The notes beneath the pieces are model-generated. The model was not told the origin of the DNA and made no database searches. It saw only the letters and a program-made list of their open reading frames with translations. The position numbers were made by a program, and so were the translations under genes. DNA of 64,000 nt from Limnohabitans sp. Jir72. Lineage in GTDB: Bacteria > Pseudomonadota > Gammaproteobacteria > Burkholderiales > Burkholderiaceae_C. Every line of letters starts with the position of its first letter. Position 1 is the stretch's first letter. The stretch lies in contig NZ_NESC01000003.1 of the NCBI RefSeq assembly GCF_003063575.1, positions 62,001 through 126,000 on the forward strand, read 5' to 3'. Positions 26,071 to 34,362 of the stretch are shown here, piece after piece.

Positions 26071-28221
26071 TCACAAAGGCACAGACAGTTTGATCCCGGT
26101 CATCCAATTGCGGGGCAGCCCTGGCTCGAAATATTGGGCAGTAGCTTGATTGACAATTACGGAACCGACATATGGACGATCCATCAGATTGTCCACCCCG
26201 GCCCACGCCTCCAAGCGCACGGTGCCCCATTGGCTGCGGTGACGGACCCGAAGGTTCACCACGTCGTAGCCCGCCACGCGTGAAACAGCATCGTTCATGT
26301 CGCTGGCCCACATGGCCGAACGGGACACCCAGTCTGCTGATGCCGAGAACCCCAAGGCCTTAGGTGCAAAGCCCTGATCAGCCCATTGCAGCGATGCATA
26401 CATTTGCCGCTGAGGAATACCAGGCATCCGGTTGCCCGCAGCAATTGACTTGTCTAGCAGGGGTATGGGTGATGGTGGGGACGTTTTATATGTATCAAAT
26501 TTGCTGTCATAGGTGGCGTCTAGCCAAGCCATGGAAAAGAGACTTTTCCAATGTTCGGACCACATTGAATTCCATCCCAGCTCGGCACCTTGCCTCAAAG
26601 TCTGGGCTGCATTGACATACGCTGTTTTACCGGAATCCGAAAGAGCGGTGACGATTTCATTTTCGGTCGAAATTTTGAACAGCGAGGCGCTCAGGCGCTG
26701 GCCAGAACTGGGTGTCCATTTGGCACCGATCTCACTGTGTTGACTTTTAGACGCCGTCAAAGCCTGGTTGAATCTCGGAATCACAGAATTCAAGTTGTCT
26801 GCTTTGGAATAGGCTGCCTCTGCCAAAGTAGGCGTTTCAAAACCACGCCCCCAATTGGCGTACAGATTCAATTGATCCGTTGTGTGCCAGGTGACACCCA
26901 AAACTGGCGATGCGGCCTTGCTGTTCAGATTGCCGATGCCACTGTCCCCCGAGGCGGGGTTGTAGTTCACACTGTCCAGCTGAACATTGCTGTAACGCAG
27001 TCCGGAAGTGACCGTGAAAGGGTTGTGACCGGCTGCATCCACCCAGTGCCAATTCATTTGCATGAAGGCATCCGTGTTGCGTGCCTTGCTCAACTCGTCT
27101 CTGTAAACCTTTGAAGTGCTGAGCGTCGCGATTTTTTCTCCACTGGATGTTTCACCGCCGTTGCGCCGCTCTGAGGACTGGTCCAAATCAAAACCCAAAA
27201 CCCAGTCCATCGAACCAAATTTCAAATTCGATTCCTTGCCCTTGAGCTGCCCCCCCAAGCCAACGTAGTCACGCTGCAAATCAACCCAACTCGCAGGATT
27301 CGAAGTCTTGGCTTGATATTGCAAATTGCTGCGTGTACCGCCATACAAGCGCCACTGCATTTCAAGCGAAGGGCTGAATTGGTGCAACAAAACAGCCCCT
27401 AACTGGTTTTGCTGCACGCTCTTGCGGGTCCGGTCCGATTCTGCTTTGTTTCCGGCCTGCCGTGGATCTGCCTTCAACTGATCAGCCGTCAAGCCCAATG
27501 GATCCTGTGCCTGGGGCATGTCAAACAGGTTGGCCACCAGCTTGAGTTTGGTGTCGTCTTGCAACTGGGAAGTCAACACACCGTTGAATTGTTTGCGTTC
27601 TGCTGCACTGTTTTTGCGATAACCGTCGATCTGGAACGTGCTGTAGTCGGCCACGATACCAACGCTGCCCGTGCGGCCGCTGAACTGCGCATCATGGCGG
27701 CGCAGACCGTAGCTGCCAAAGGTGGTGGAGAGATCCAACTGCGGCTGGTCACCGGCTTCACGGGTGAAGGTCTGGATCACACCGCCGGCAGAATTACCAT
27801 ACAGCTGCGCCAGTGGGCCGGTCAGCACTTCAATGCGATCAGCCGATGTCAGGCTCACCGTGGAGGCTTGGCCTTGCCCATCGGGCGTTGTGGCGGGAAT
27901 GCCGTCGGTGATCAGGCGGATACCGCGCAGACCAAATGCCGCCCGAGAGCCAAAGCCGCGAATTGAAATTTGCACGTCTTGGGCATAGTTGTTTCGGTTG
28001 AGCGCCACCACACCGGGGGTTTGTGCCAGAGCCTCGGACAAGTTCACTTGCGCGCCTGCGTTGCGAATGGCGTCGCCATCGATCACGCGCACAGAAGCCG
28101 GGGCATCGAACTGTTTTTGCGCCAATCGACCACTTTGCACAGTGACTTCGTCCGCATTTTGTGCACAAACAGCGGTGCTCAGCAGCCCGAGAACGCTTCC
28201 CCAATGAATTCGATTTTTCAT
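26071..28221 (-). CDS. TonB-dependent outer membrane receptor, PqqU/YncD-like
   Basis: A signal peptide (to about residue 20, ending VCAQ) leads into a plug domain and a 22-strand barrel, 716 residues in all. Several blocks match my recollection of E. coli YncD, which is the PQQ importer PqqU: NNYAQDVQISIRGFGSR, GIRLITDGIPATTPDGQG, NWGRGFETPTLAEAAY, and the closing YVGSVIVNQATAQYFEPG. The gene heads toward nudB and lies 52 bases downstream of a cytochrome c gene and a PQQ-type sugar dehydrogenase, which fits uptake of PQQ. The final residue is leucine rather than an aromatic; this is unusual for barrel assembly but occurs. Confidence 0.85.
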   Translation of the reverse strand: MKNRIHWGSVLGLLSTAVCAQNADEVTVQSGRLAQKQFDAPASVRVIDGDAIRNAGAQVNLSEALAQTPGVVALNRNNYAQDVQISIRGFGSRAAFGLRGIRLITDGIPATTPDGQGQASTVSLTSADRIEVLTGPLAQLYGNSAGGVIQTFTREAGDQPQLDLSTTFGSYGLRRHDAQFSGRTGSVGIVADYSTFQIDGYRKNSAAERKQFNGVLTSQLQDDTKLKLVANLFDMPQAQDPLGLTADQLKADPRQAGNKAESDRTRKSVQQNQLGAVLLHQFSPSLEMQWRLYGGTRSNLQYQAKTSNPASWVDLQRDYVGLGGQLKGKESNLKFGSMDWVLGFDLDQSSERRNGGETSSGEKIATLSTSKVYRDELSKARNTDAFMQMNWHWVDAAGHNPFTVTSGLRYSNVQLDSVNYNPASGDSGIGNLNSKAASPVLGVTWHTTDQLNLYANWGRGFETPTLAEAAYSKADNLNSVIPRFNQALTASKSQHSEIGAKWTPSSGQRLSASLFKISTENEIVTALSDSGKTAYVNAAQTLRQGAELGWNSMWSEHWKSLFSMAWLDATYDSKFDTYKTSPPSPIPLLDKSIAAGNRMPGIPQRQMYASLQWADQGFAPKALGFSASADWVSRSAMWASDMNDAVSRVAGYDVVNLRVRHRSQWGTVRLEAWAGVDNLMDRPYVGSVIVNQATAQYFEPGLPRNWMTGIKLSVPL

Positions 28222-28273
28222 TTTCTGACTTCCCTATGCATTTGTTGATTCGACGACATTCCAATTCCTTGCG

Positions 28274-28588
28274 TCAAGGCAGTTCAACCGTGACCTTGAT
28301 GGCACTGTACCAAGCTGCAAGCTGGGAAATTTCAGCATCTGTCAGTGGTTTGGCAATCACACCCATCACGGCATTTTGACGTTGACCACTGCGGTAACTC
28401 TTGAGTTGTTCACTCACGTAAAAGGCCTGCTGCCCCGCGAGATTGGGCGCATTGGGTAGCGTCGCTACCCCATTGGGGCCATGACACAAAGCGCAAGCCA
28501 CATCGGCTTTGGCACGACCTGCACTCACGTCATCGGCATAGCTGCTGGACATCACAGCCATCAAACCGATCAATAAGATATTTTTCAT
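28274..28588 (-). CDS. Small c-type cytochrome
   Basis: A 104-residue periplasmic electron carrier. The signal peptide is MKNILLIGLMAVMSSSYA. The heme site CALCH is at residues 32-36, followed by GPNGVATLPNAPNLAGQ and a C-terminal methionine (NAVMGVIAKPLTDAE) as sixth ligand, a class I pattern. It lies between the PQQ-type sugar dehydrogenase and the TonB receptor and is the obvious electron acceptor for the dehydrogenase. The frame is open to 28636, but the upstream part has no signal peptide character. Confidence 0.88.
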   Translation of the reverse strand: MKNILLIGLMAVMSSSYADDVSAGRAKADVACALCHGPNGVATLPNAPNLAGQQAFYVSEQLKSYRSGQRQNAVMGVIAKPLTDAEISQLAAWYSAIKVTVELP

Positions 28589-28607
28589 AGCATAGGACTT
28601 CAATAAA

Positions 28608-28676
28608 CGGGGCCTCGCGCAGAGGCCCCGAAGCACAAACGATACAGGCTTGCGGCTGGCAGCCTGGGCCTGTATC
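28608..28676 (-). terminator. Two stem-loops between the sugar dehydrogenase and cytochrome c genes
   Basis: Leftward, the first hairpin pairs GATACAGGC with GCCTGTATC (28641-28649 and 28668-28676). The second pairs CGGGGCCTC with GAGGCCCCG (28608-28616 and 28622-28630) and is followed by TTTATTG. They lie between the dehydrogenase stop and the cytochrome start, so they may give partial termination or mRNA protection and set a higher level for the dehydrogenase than for the cytochrome and receptor. Confidence 0.5.
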
Positions 28677-28684
28677 TAGACCGA

Positions 28685-29962
28685 TCAGTTACCCACGTAG
28701 CTGATGCGGTAGATGGCACCAGCGTAGTCGTCAGACACCAAGATCGAGCCGTCAGGCAAGTTGGCCACGTCCACTGGGCGAGCCAAAGCGCGACCGGTGG
28801 TCTTGTCCAAGAAGCCATCGGCAAAGACTTCTGAAGCACCGGCTGAGCCATCGGCCTTGATAGGCACGTAGTTGATCAGGTAGCCGCTCGGTGTGGTGCG
28901 GTTCCATGAACCGTGCGAAGCCACAAACAGACCGCCTTGGTACTTCGCAGGGAAGGCCTTGCCGGTGTAGTGGGTCAGGCCGAGCTGCGCCTGGTGCGCT
29001 GGGAACTCGACTTGAGGATAGATCGCGCCGGCAGGCTCTTTCATGTCCTTGAGGTCAGCTGCAGCAGCGGAACCTGCGACTTTGAAGTGGCCGTTGTAGT
29101 AAGGGAAGCCAAAGTGTTCGCCTGCCTTGGTGAGTTTGTTCAACTCGCCTGGTGGGATGTCGTCGCCCAAACCGTCGACCTGGTTGTCTGTGGTCCAGAT
29201 GTCACCCTTTGGTCCGATGGAAATACCGGCTGGGTTGCGCATGCCCTTGGAGTACACGGTGCGGCCGGAACCATCGAGGCCATTGAAGCGCAGAACGCCG
29301 CCAATGCCCAGTTGCTCAAACAACTCGACTTTGTCTTTGGGCTGCACGTTGTAAGGCTGGCCCATGGTGACATAGATCTTGCCATCGTTGGCGACCTTGC
29401 AAACACGGCCTGTGTGGTTGAAAGATTGCTCTTCCACAGGAATCAACTTGCCTTCTGGCACCACCAAATCGACGGCCACGTCCGGACCTTCGTAGAAGTA
29501 TTCGGCCGCAGGGAAATGCAAGATGCGGTTGGATTCAGCCACGACCAAGAAACCGTCTTTGGTGAAACACACACCGTTGGGGTTGCTGAATTTGATGGAA
29601 GGTGCGAATGCCTTGACTTCGGTCGCAGCGTCACCGTTGTTGCGGTTGGTCACAGCCCACACGGTGGTCTTGCGAGTGCCGACAAACAGCATGTTGGTTG
29701 AAGGCGCAACGGCCATGTAGCGCGCATCGGGCACCACGGCGTACAAGTCAATCTTGAAGCCATCTGGCAGTTTGACTTTTTTCAGGTTGGCACGAATGGC
29801 GTCCGCATTCTTGCCCTCTTGGGGCACAGACGGAATATTCATGTTGGTGGACGTGTTGCCCATGCGCTGAAGCGTGGACAAATTTTTGTCTTGAGCGGAG
29901 GCATTGGTCGCAGCCAAGGCTGCAACAGCCAGGGTCAGCGCGGAGAGTTTGATCAAGTTCAC
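28685..29962 (-). CDS. PQQ-type sugar/sorbosone dehydrogenase (secreted)
   Basis: A signal peptide (to about residue 23, ending NASAQ) precedes a six-bladed propeller of 400 residues in the glucose/sorbosone dehydrogenase family. Typical strands include FKIDLYAVVPDARYMAVAP, NPNGVCFTKDGFLVVAESN, FNHTGRVCKV with the likely catalytic histidine, MRNPAGISIGPKGDIWTTDN, ASHGSWNRTTPSGY and RPVDVANLPDGSILVSDDYA. These enzymes use PQQ to oxidise an aldose or similar sugar in the periplasm and pass electrons to a cytochrome. The actual sugar is unknown. The cytochrome c and PqqU-like receptor genes follow on the same strand. Confidence 0.88.
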   Translation of the reverse strand: MNLIKLSALTLAVAALAATNASAQDKNLSTLQRMGNTSTNMNIPSVPQEGKNADAIRANLKKVKLPDGFKIDLYAVVPDARYMAVAPSTNMLFVGTRKTTVWAVTNRNNGDAATEVKAFAPSIKFSNPNGVCFTKDGFLVVAESNRILHFPAAEYFYEGPDVAVDLVVPEGKLIPVEEQSFNHTGRVCKVANDGKIYVTMGQPYNVQPKDKVELFEQLGIGGVLRFNGLDGSGRTVYSKGMRNPAGISIGPKGDIWTTDNQVDGLGDDIPPGELNKLTKAGEHFGFPYYNGHFKVAGSAAAADLKDMKEPAGAIYPQVEFPAHQAQLGLTHYTGKAFPAKYQGGLFVASHGSWNRTTPSGYLINYVPIKADGSAGASEVFADGFLDKTTGRALARPVDVANLPDGSILVSDDYAGAIYRISYVGN

Positions 29963-30241
29963 AAGGCACCTTTAATCAGTTGAAGGGAACATTCCCTGCA
30001 CGCATCGTAAGTTTGGGTATGCGCATCAAATACCTAGCAGTAACCCTAGCAAACCGGGCAAAACAGACACGCATGTGACTGTTTGAAATCAAAACTGAAA
30101 TAAATTAATAAAACTCTGATAAAAAATTTCATACCTCTTTTTTTTATACTCAAATTCTAAGAAGAATTCCCCAGGCCCCCCGAAAAGCAGCAAGGTTTGT
30201 CACCTCAGCTTTGGGCCGGGACGAACAATACCCTGCCTGCA
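29963..30241. other. AT-rich upstream region of the sugar dehydrogenase operon
   Basis: No coding frame is supported. The stretch is markedly AT-rich (long A and T runs around 30100-30160) and probably holds the leftward promoter of the dehydrogenase operon. I see no clear operator. Confidence 0.4.
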
Positions 30242-30325
30242 TCAATAGACCGGTTGGTATTTTTTCAAGATCGCAAGCACTTCCGCCGTCAACACAAAGG
30301 ACACGCCAATCAATCCAAAGCAAAC
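30242..30325 (-). pseudogene. Remnant of the 3' end of a second beta-oxidation multifunctional gene
   Basis: The leftward frame ends FVLTAEVLAILKKYQPVY and stops. The intact neighbour at 30860-33019 ends FALTAEVISSLKQHQPVY. The DNA also matches at ACCGGTTGGT and CACTTCCGCCGTCA. Only about 25 codons of the homologous tail remain, and upstream sequence is unrelated. It is either a partial duplication or the last trace of a deleted paralogue. Confidence 0.75.
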
Positions 30326-30446
30326 CTTGCTTCTTGGCGTGGGCACAACCGTCAAGCCTTGCTGCAACTGTTCAACGAAAAGCCATCGGCCTTGAAGTGG
30401 TGGCGACCATTTAATTTGACTTGCCATGCGAGCCACCCAGCGCTGC

Positions 30447-30750
30447 TCAACGCTTCAAATCCCTTTAGAAATTTTCGTGCGGCCCCATGGCTTCCAGTTA
30501 GACCAAGCGCACGGTGTCTTCTCGGGTGTAGCCCAGCAGGTACAACTGGCCCTGGCTGCAAAACTTGTACACCCACAGCTGGGCCTAGTCGCCTTTTTTG
30601 CGCTCACCCACGTCGGGGTTGTCGGCCACCACCACCACCACCACCACCACAGCGGCATCGGCTCGGCATCGGTGCGGTGTCGGCAATCAAACTGGCCTGG
30701 GTCAACTTTTTGTACACGCGGGCAAAACGCCGCGTTTGCTGACCCGCTTT
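30447..30750 (-). pseudogene. Decayed RelE/ParE-type toxin gene with an expanded GTG tract
   Basis: Reading leftward, FARVYKKL, then (after a frame change) ADNPDVGERKKGD, WVYKFCSQGQLYLLGYTRED and LEAMGPHENF-stop-RDLKR can be assembled. These are the landmarks of a RelE/ParE-family toxin (VGERKKGDLAGVWVYKF...GPHENFYRDLKR in relatives). The copy is interrupted by stops (TAG, TAA, TAA) and at least two frameshifts. A run of eight GTG codons, CAC repeats on the plus strand at 30627-30650, sits in the helix region. No antitoxin gene is recognisable beside it. Confidence 0.72.
30627..30650. repeat. (CAC)8 trinucleotide microsatellite
   Basis: Eight perfect CAC units lie within the decayed toxin gene. 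In the toxin frame they read as a run of valines. Slippage expansion in a gene no longer under selection is the simplest explanation. Confidence 0.85.
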
Positions 30751-30859
30751 ATGTTGAGAAGCAAAGGAAAGCGCAGTTCTAGCAGTCAATGAAAACGCAG
30801 CACCCCGGTCACCCGGACGCTGCGTTGATTCTTGAAGGCCCATATCCTGGGCCAAGCCT

Positions 30860-33019
30860 TCAATACACCGGTTGGTGCTGCTTCAAGCTCGAGATCACTT
30901 CCGCCGTCAGCGCAAAGCCCGCCCCATACAAGGCTGCCAATTCAGCACACCGCTTGGCAAACGCATCCACACCCTGGCCATAGATGAACTGCAGCGCACC
31001 ACCGGTCCAAGCCGGAAAGCCAATACCGAAGATCGAGCCGATGTTGCCGTCGTGCACCGAGGTCAGCACGCCTTCTTGCAGGCAGCGGGCGGTTTCCACG
31101 GCCTGGCGGTACAGCAGGCGGTCTTTGATGTCTTGCTGGCTGTAGGCCACATCGGCTTTTTCAAAGCGGGTTTTGAGTTCGGGCCACAGCACTTTTTTCT
31201 GGCCTACAGGGTAGTCGTAAAAACCACCGCCTGCGGCGCGGCCGGGGCGCTTGAGTTCTTTGACCATGCGCTCGACCAGCAGCTCGCCTGGCGTGGCAGT
31301 GTGGATTTTGCCTGCTTTGGCAAAGTCCTCGCGGGTCTGGTCCAGCACATGCACCGAGAGCGACAGCGCGGTTTCGTCCAGCACGGCCAACGGGCCAACG
31401 GGCATGCCCACTTGCATGGCCAGGTTCTCGATCACGGGGGCGGGGATGCCCTCGCCCAGCATGGCCGCGCCTTCCATCACAAAGGTGCCAAAAGTGCGGC
31501 TGGTGTAGAAGCCGCGCGAGTCGTTCACCACGATGGGCAGCTTGCCCAGCGCCTGCACGTAGTCGTATGCGCGGGCGATGGTTTCGTCGTCGGTCTGTGC
31601 GCCGCGAATGATTTCCACCAGCTGCATCTTGTCGACGGGGCTAAAGAAATGGATGCCCACGAATTTGTTGGCATTGGCGCTGGCCGTGGCCAGGCCGCTG
31701 ATGGGCAAGGTGGAGGTGTTGCTTGCAAAGAAGCCGCCTTCTGCGAGCATCGGCTCGGCCTCTTGCGTGACACGGGCCTTGAGCTCGCGGTTTTCAAACA
31801 CGGCTTCGATGATCAGATCGCAGCCCTTCAGGTCTGCGGCGCTGGCCGTGGGCTGGATGAGTGACAACAGGGCCGCTTGTTTGTCAGCGGCCATGCGGCC
31901 TTTGTCCACGCGCTTTTGCGTGAGCTTGTGGCTGTAGGCCTTGCCTTTTTCGGCAGCTTCCACGCTCACATCTTTGAGCACCGTGGCGATGCCCCGGCTG
32001 GCTTGTGAATACGCAATGCCCGAGCCCATCATGCCCGCACCCAAAATGCCCACCTTTTGTGGCTTGTAGCGCGGCGCAGCCTTGGGGCGACTTTGGCCGC
32101 CCTTGATGCTGTTCATGTTGAAGAAGAAGGTGTTGATCATGTTGCGCGCCACCTGGCTGGTCATGAGACCTGCGAGGTAACGGCTTTCGATGCGCATGGC
32201 GGTGTCAAAGTCCACCATCGCGCCTTCGACCATGGCAGCCAACGCCGCTTCGGGCGCAGGGTACAGGCCGCGTGTTTTTTGCTTGAGCACTGCAGGAGCC
32301 ACACTCAACATGCCCGCGATCTTGGGGTTGCTCGGCGTGCCGCCGGGCATTTTGTAGTCCTTGCGGTCCCACAGGTGTTGGGCTGCTTCGGGCTGGCCTT
32401 GGCTTGCCGCAATGTGCGCCAAAGCGCGTGGGCGCAGCTCGTCGTCGCTGGCCACGATCTCGTGCACCAGGCCGAGCTTTTGCGCTTCTTCGGGGCCAAA
32501 GAGTTTGCTCTCCAGCACATAGGGCTGTGCGGCCAGCAAGCCCAGTTGGCGCGTCATCTTGGTGATGCCGCCGCCACCGGGAATCAAACCCAGCGTGACT
32601 TCGGGCAAACCAAATTGTGTTTTGGGGTTGGCCGTGGCGATGCGGTGATGGCCGATCAGCGCGACTTCCCAGCCGCCGCCAAGCGCCGTGCCATTCAGGC
32701 AGCTGACCACCGGCACGCCCAGGGTCTCGATGGTGCGAAAAGCTTTTTTGATGCCTTCAATCTCCACAAAGACACGCGGGCCGTCCGAGGCTTGCGAGCG
32801 CATCACGCCCTTGAGGTCAGCCCCTGCAAAAAAGGTGGACTTGGCCGAGGCCAGGATGACACCTTTCAAAGCCGCCTTGTCTTTGGCCACCTGCTCGGCC
32901 ACCTGGGTCAGGTCAGCCTGCCATTGCAGGCACATGGTGTTGACCGGCGAGCCCTGCTCGTCAAAGGTGATGGTGGCGATGCCGTCAGCCAGTTCGTAGC
33001 GCAGTGTTTTCAAAATCAT
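30860..33019 (-). CDS. Bifunctional enoyl-CoA hydratase/3-hydroxyacyl-CoA dehydrogenase (FadB/FadJ-like)
   Basis: This is a multifunctional beta-oxidation enzyme: hydration of trans-2-enoyl-CoA, then NAD-dependent oxidation to 3-ketoacyl-CoA. The N-terminal hydratase half has STFFAGADLKGV and NGTALGGGWEVALIGHHRIA (oxyanion hole). The dehydrogenase half starts near residue 325 with VGILGAGMMGSGIAYSQAS, then VGIHFFSPVDKM with the catalytic histidine, and VNDSRGFYTSR. The ATG at 33019 (MILKTLRY) has a GGGAGA ribosome site and gives 719 residues. It lies 15 bases after the thiolase gene, forming a FadA-FadB-type pair. Confidence 0.93.
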   Translation of the reverse strand: MILKTLRYELADGIATITFDEQGSPVNTMCLQWQADLTQVAEQVAKDKAALKGVILASAKSTFFAGADLKGVMRSQASDGPRVFVEIEGIKKAFRTIETLGVPVVSCLNGTALGGGWEVALIGHHRIATANPKTQFGLPEVTLGLIPGGGGITKMTRQLGLLAAQPYVLESKLFGPEEAQKLGLVHEIVASDDELRPRALAHIAASQGQPEAAQHLWDRKDYKMPGGTPSNPKIAGMLSVAPAVLKQKTRGLYPAPEAALAAMVEGAMVDFDTAMRIESRYLAGLMTSQVARNMINTFFFNMNSIKGGQSRPKAAPRYKPQKVGILGAGMMGSGIAYSQASRGIATVLKDVSVEAAEKGKAYSHKLTQKRVDKGRMAADKQAALLSLIQPTASAADLKGCDLIIEAVFENRELKARVTQEAEPMLAEGGFFASNTSTLPISGLATASANANKFVGIHFFSPVDKMQLVEIIRGAQTDDETIARAYDYVQALGKLPIVVNDSRGFYTSRTFGTFVMEGAAMLGEGIPAPVIENLAMQVGMPVGPLAVLDETALSLSVHVLDQTREDFAKAGKIHTATPGELLVERMVKELKRPGRAAGGGFYDYPVGQKKVLWPELKTRFEKADVAYSQQDIKDRLLYRQAVETARCLQEGVLTSVHDGNIGSIFGIGFPAWTGGALQFIYGQGVDAFAKRCAELAALYGAGFALTAEVISSLKQHQPVY

Positions 33020-33034
33020 TTTGGTGTCTCCCAA

Positions 33035-34240
33035 TCAAACCCGTTCAACGATGGTGGCGATGCCCATGCCACCGCCCACACACAAAGTGGCCATGCCGTA
33101 GCGCAGTTGGCGGCGGTGCAGTTCGTCGATCAGGATGCCAATGATCATCGCGCCCGTGGCCCCCAACGGATGGCCCATGGCGATCGCGCCGCCGTTCACG
33201 TTCACCTTGTCGTGCGGCACATGCATCTCTTGCATGAACTTCATGGGCACGGCAGCAAAGGCTTCGTTGATCTCGAACAAATCGATCTGGTCAATCGTCA
33301 GCCCCGCCTTGGCCAGCGCCTTGCGTGCGGCCGGCATGGGGCCTGTGAGCATGATGGTCGGGTCAGCGCCCGACAAGGCCACCGAAACGATGCGGGCACG
33401 CGGTGTGAGGCCATGGGTTTTGCCTGCGGCTTCCGAGCCGATCAACACCGCCGCTGCGCCGTCCACAATGCCGGACGAGTTGCCCGCGTGGTGCACATGG
33501 TGGATGCGTTCGACTTGCGGATAACGCTGCAAAGCCACCGCGTCAAAGCCCATGGCCCCCAGTTGCTCGAACGAAGCTTTGAGGCCGCCCAGCGTTTCCA
33601 CCGTGGTGCTGGGCTTGATGAATTCGTCTTGCGCCAAGATGACCTGGCCCAGCTTGTCTTTGACCGGCACCACCGAGCCATCGAAGTAACCCGCAGCACG
33701 CGCTGCCGTGGCGCGCTTTTGAGACTCCACCGCGAAGGCATCGACATCGTGGCGGCTGAAGCCACTCATGGTGGCGATCAAATCTGCGCCAATGCCTTGC
33801 GGCACAAACAGTGTGGCGCTGTTGGTTTCGGGGTCTTGCGCCCAAGCGCCGCCGTCCGAGCCAATCGGCACGCGGCTCATGCTTTCCAGGCCACCGGCCA
33901 CGACCAGGTCTTCCCAGCCGCTGCGCACTTTCATGGCGGCCATGTTGACCGCTTCCAGGCCCGAGGCGCAAAAGCGGTTGAGCTGCACGCCCGAGCAGCG
34001 CCAGTCCCAACCGGCCGCCAAGGCCGCCACTTTGGGGATCACCGAGCCCTGCTCGCCAATGGGCGAGACCACGCCCATGACCACGTCGTCCACCGCAGCG
34101 GTGTCCAGCTGGTTGCGGCTTTGCAGCTCGCGCAGCACGCCTGCCAGCAAGCTGATGGGTTTGACTTCGTGCAGGCTGCCGTCTTTTTTGCCCTTGCCAC
34201 GCGGTGTGCGTATGGCGTCATAAACAAATGCTTCGCTCAT
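33035..34240 (-). CDS. Acetyl-CoA C-acyltransferase (thiolase, FadA/FadI-like)
   Basis: This thiolase cleaves 3-ketoacyl-CoA with CoA, ending each beta-oxidation turn. The nucleophile Cys91 is in [11 protein letters not shown]. The catalytic histidine is in [15 protein letters not shown] (about residue 357) and the second cysteine in LCVGGGMG (about 388). It is 401 residues long. The start has a good AGGAGACAGC ribosome site. It is transcribed leftward with the multifunctional enzyme, divergent from an acyl-CoA dehydrogenase; the shared 122-base gap contains a palindrome that may control both. Confidence 0.93.
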   Translation of the reverse strand: MSEAFVYDAIRTPRGKGKKDGSLHEVKPISLLAGVLRELQSRNQLDTAAVDDVVMGVVSPIGEQGSVIPKVAALAAGWDWRCSGVQLNRFCASGLEAVNMAAMKVRSGWEDLVVAGGLESMSRVPIGSDGGAWAQDPETNSATLFVPQGIGADLIATMSGFSRHDVDAFAVESQKRATAARAAGYFDGSVVPVKDKLGQVILAQDEFIKPSTTVETLGGLKASFEQLGAMGFDAVALQRYPQVERIHHVHHAGNSSGIVDGAAAVLIGSEAAGKTHGLTPRARIVSVALSGADPTIMLTGPMPAARKALAKAGLTIDQIDLFEINEAFAAVPMKFMQEMHVPHDKVNVNGGAIAMGHPLGATGAMIIGILIDELHRRQLRYGMATLCVGGGMGIATIVERV

Positions 34241-34308
34241 GCTGTCTCCTGGGGGTCATCAGGGGGTTTGCCCTGTGTTGCGGGGGTTTTCAAACAGTAT
34301 AGACTTTT

Positions 34309-34326
34309 ACCAAGCAAACGCTTTGT
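34309..34326. promoter_or_regulatory. Candidate operator between thiolase and acyl-CoA dehydrogenase genes
   Basis: ACCAAGC-aaac-GCTTTGT is an inverted repeat with one mismatch in 7-base arms, centred in the divergent promoter region. The form suits a TetR-type regulator of fatty-acid genes. A TetR gene lies 1.9 kb to the right, but no link is shown. Confidence 0.45.
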
Positions 34327-34362
34327 ATAAATCTCAGAACCCCAGTCTTGAAGGTGACACCG

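Noticed and set aside
30604-30792. Frame encoding a run of eight histidines or threonines
   Set aside because: The run comes from the CAC microsatellite inside a decayed toxin gene and the frames lack any other support.
32057-34330. 757-codon plus-strand open frame opposite the beta-oxidation genes
   Set aside because: It is a shadow of the thiolase and multifunctional enzyme genes; composition is skewed and no motif is present.
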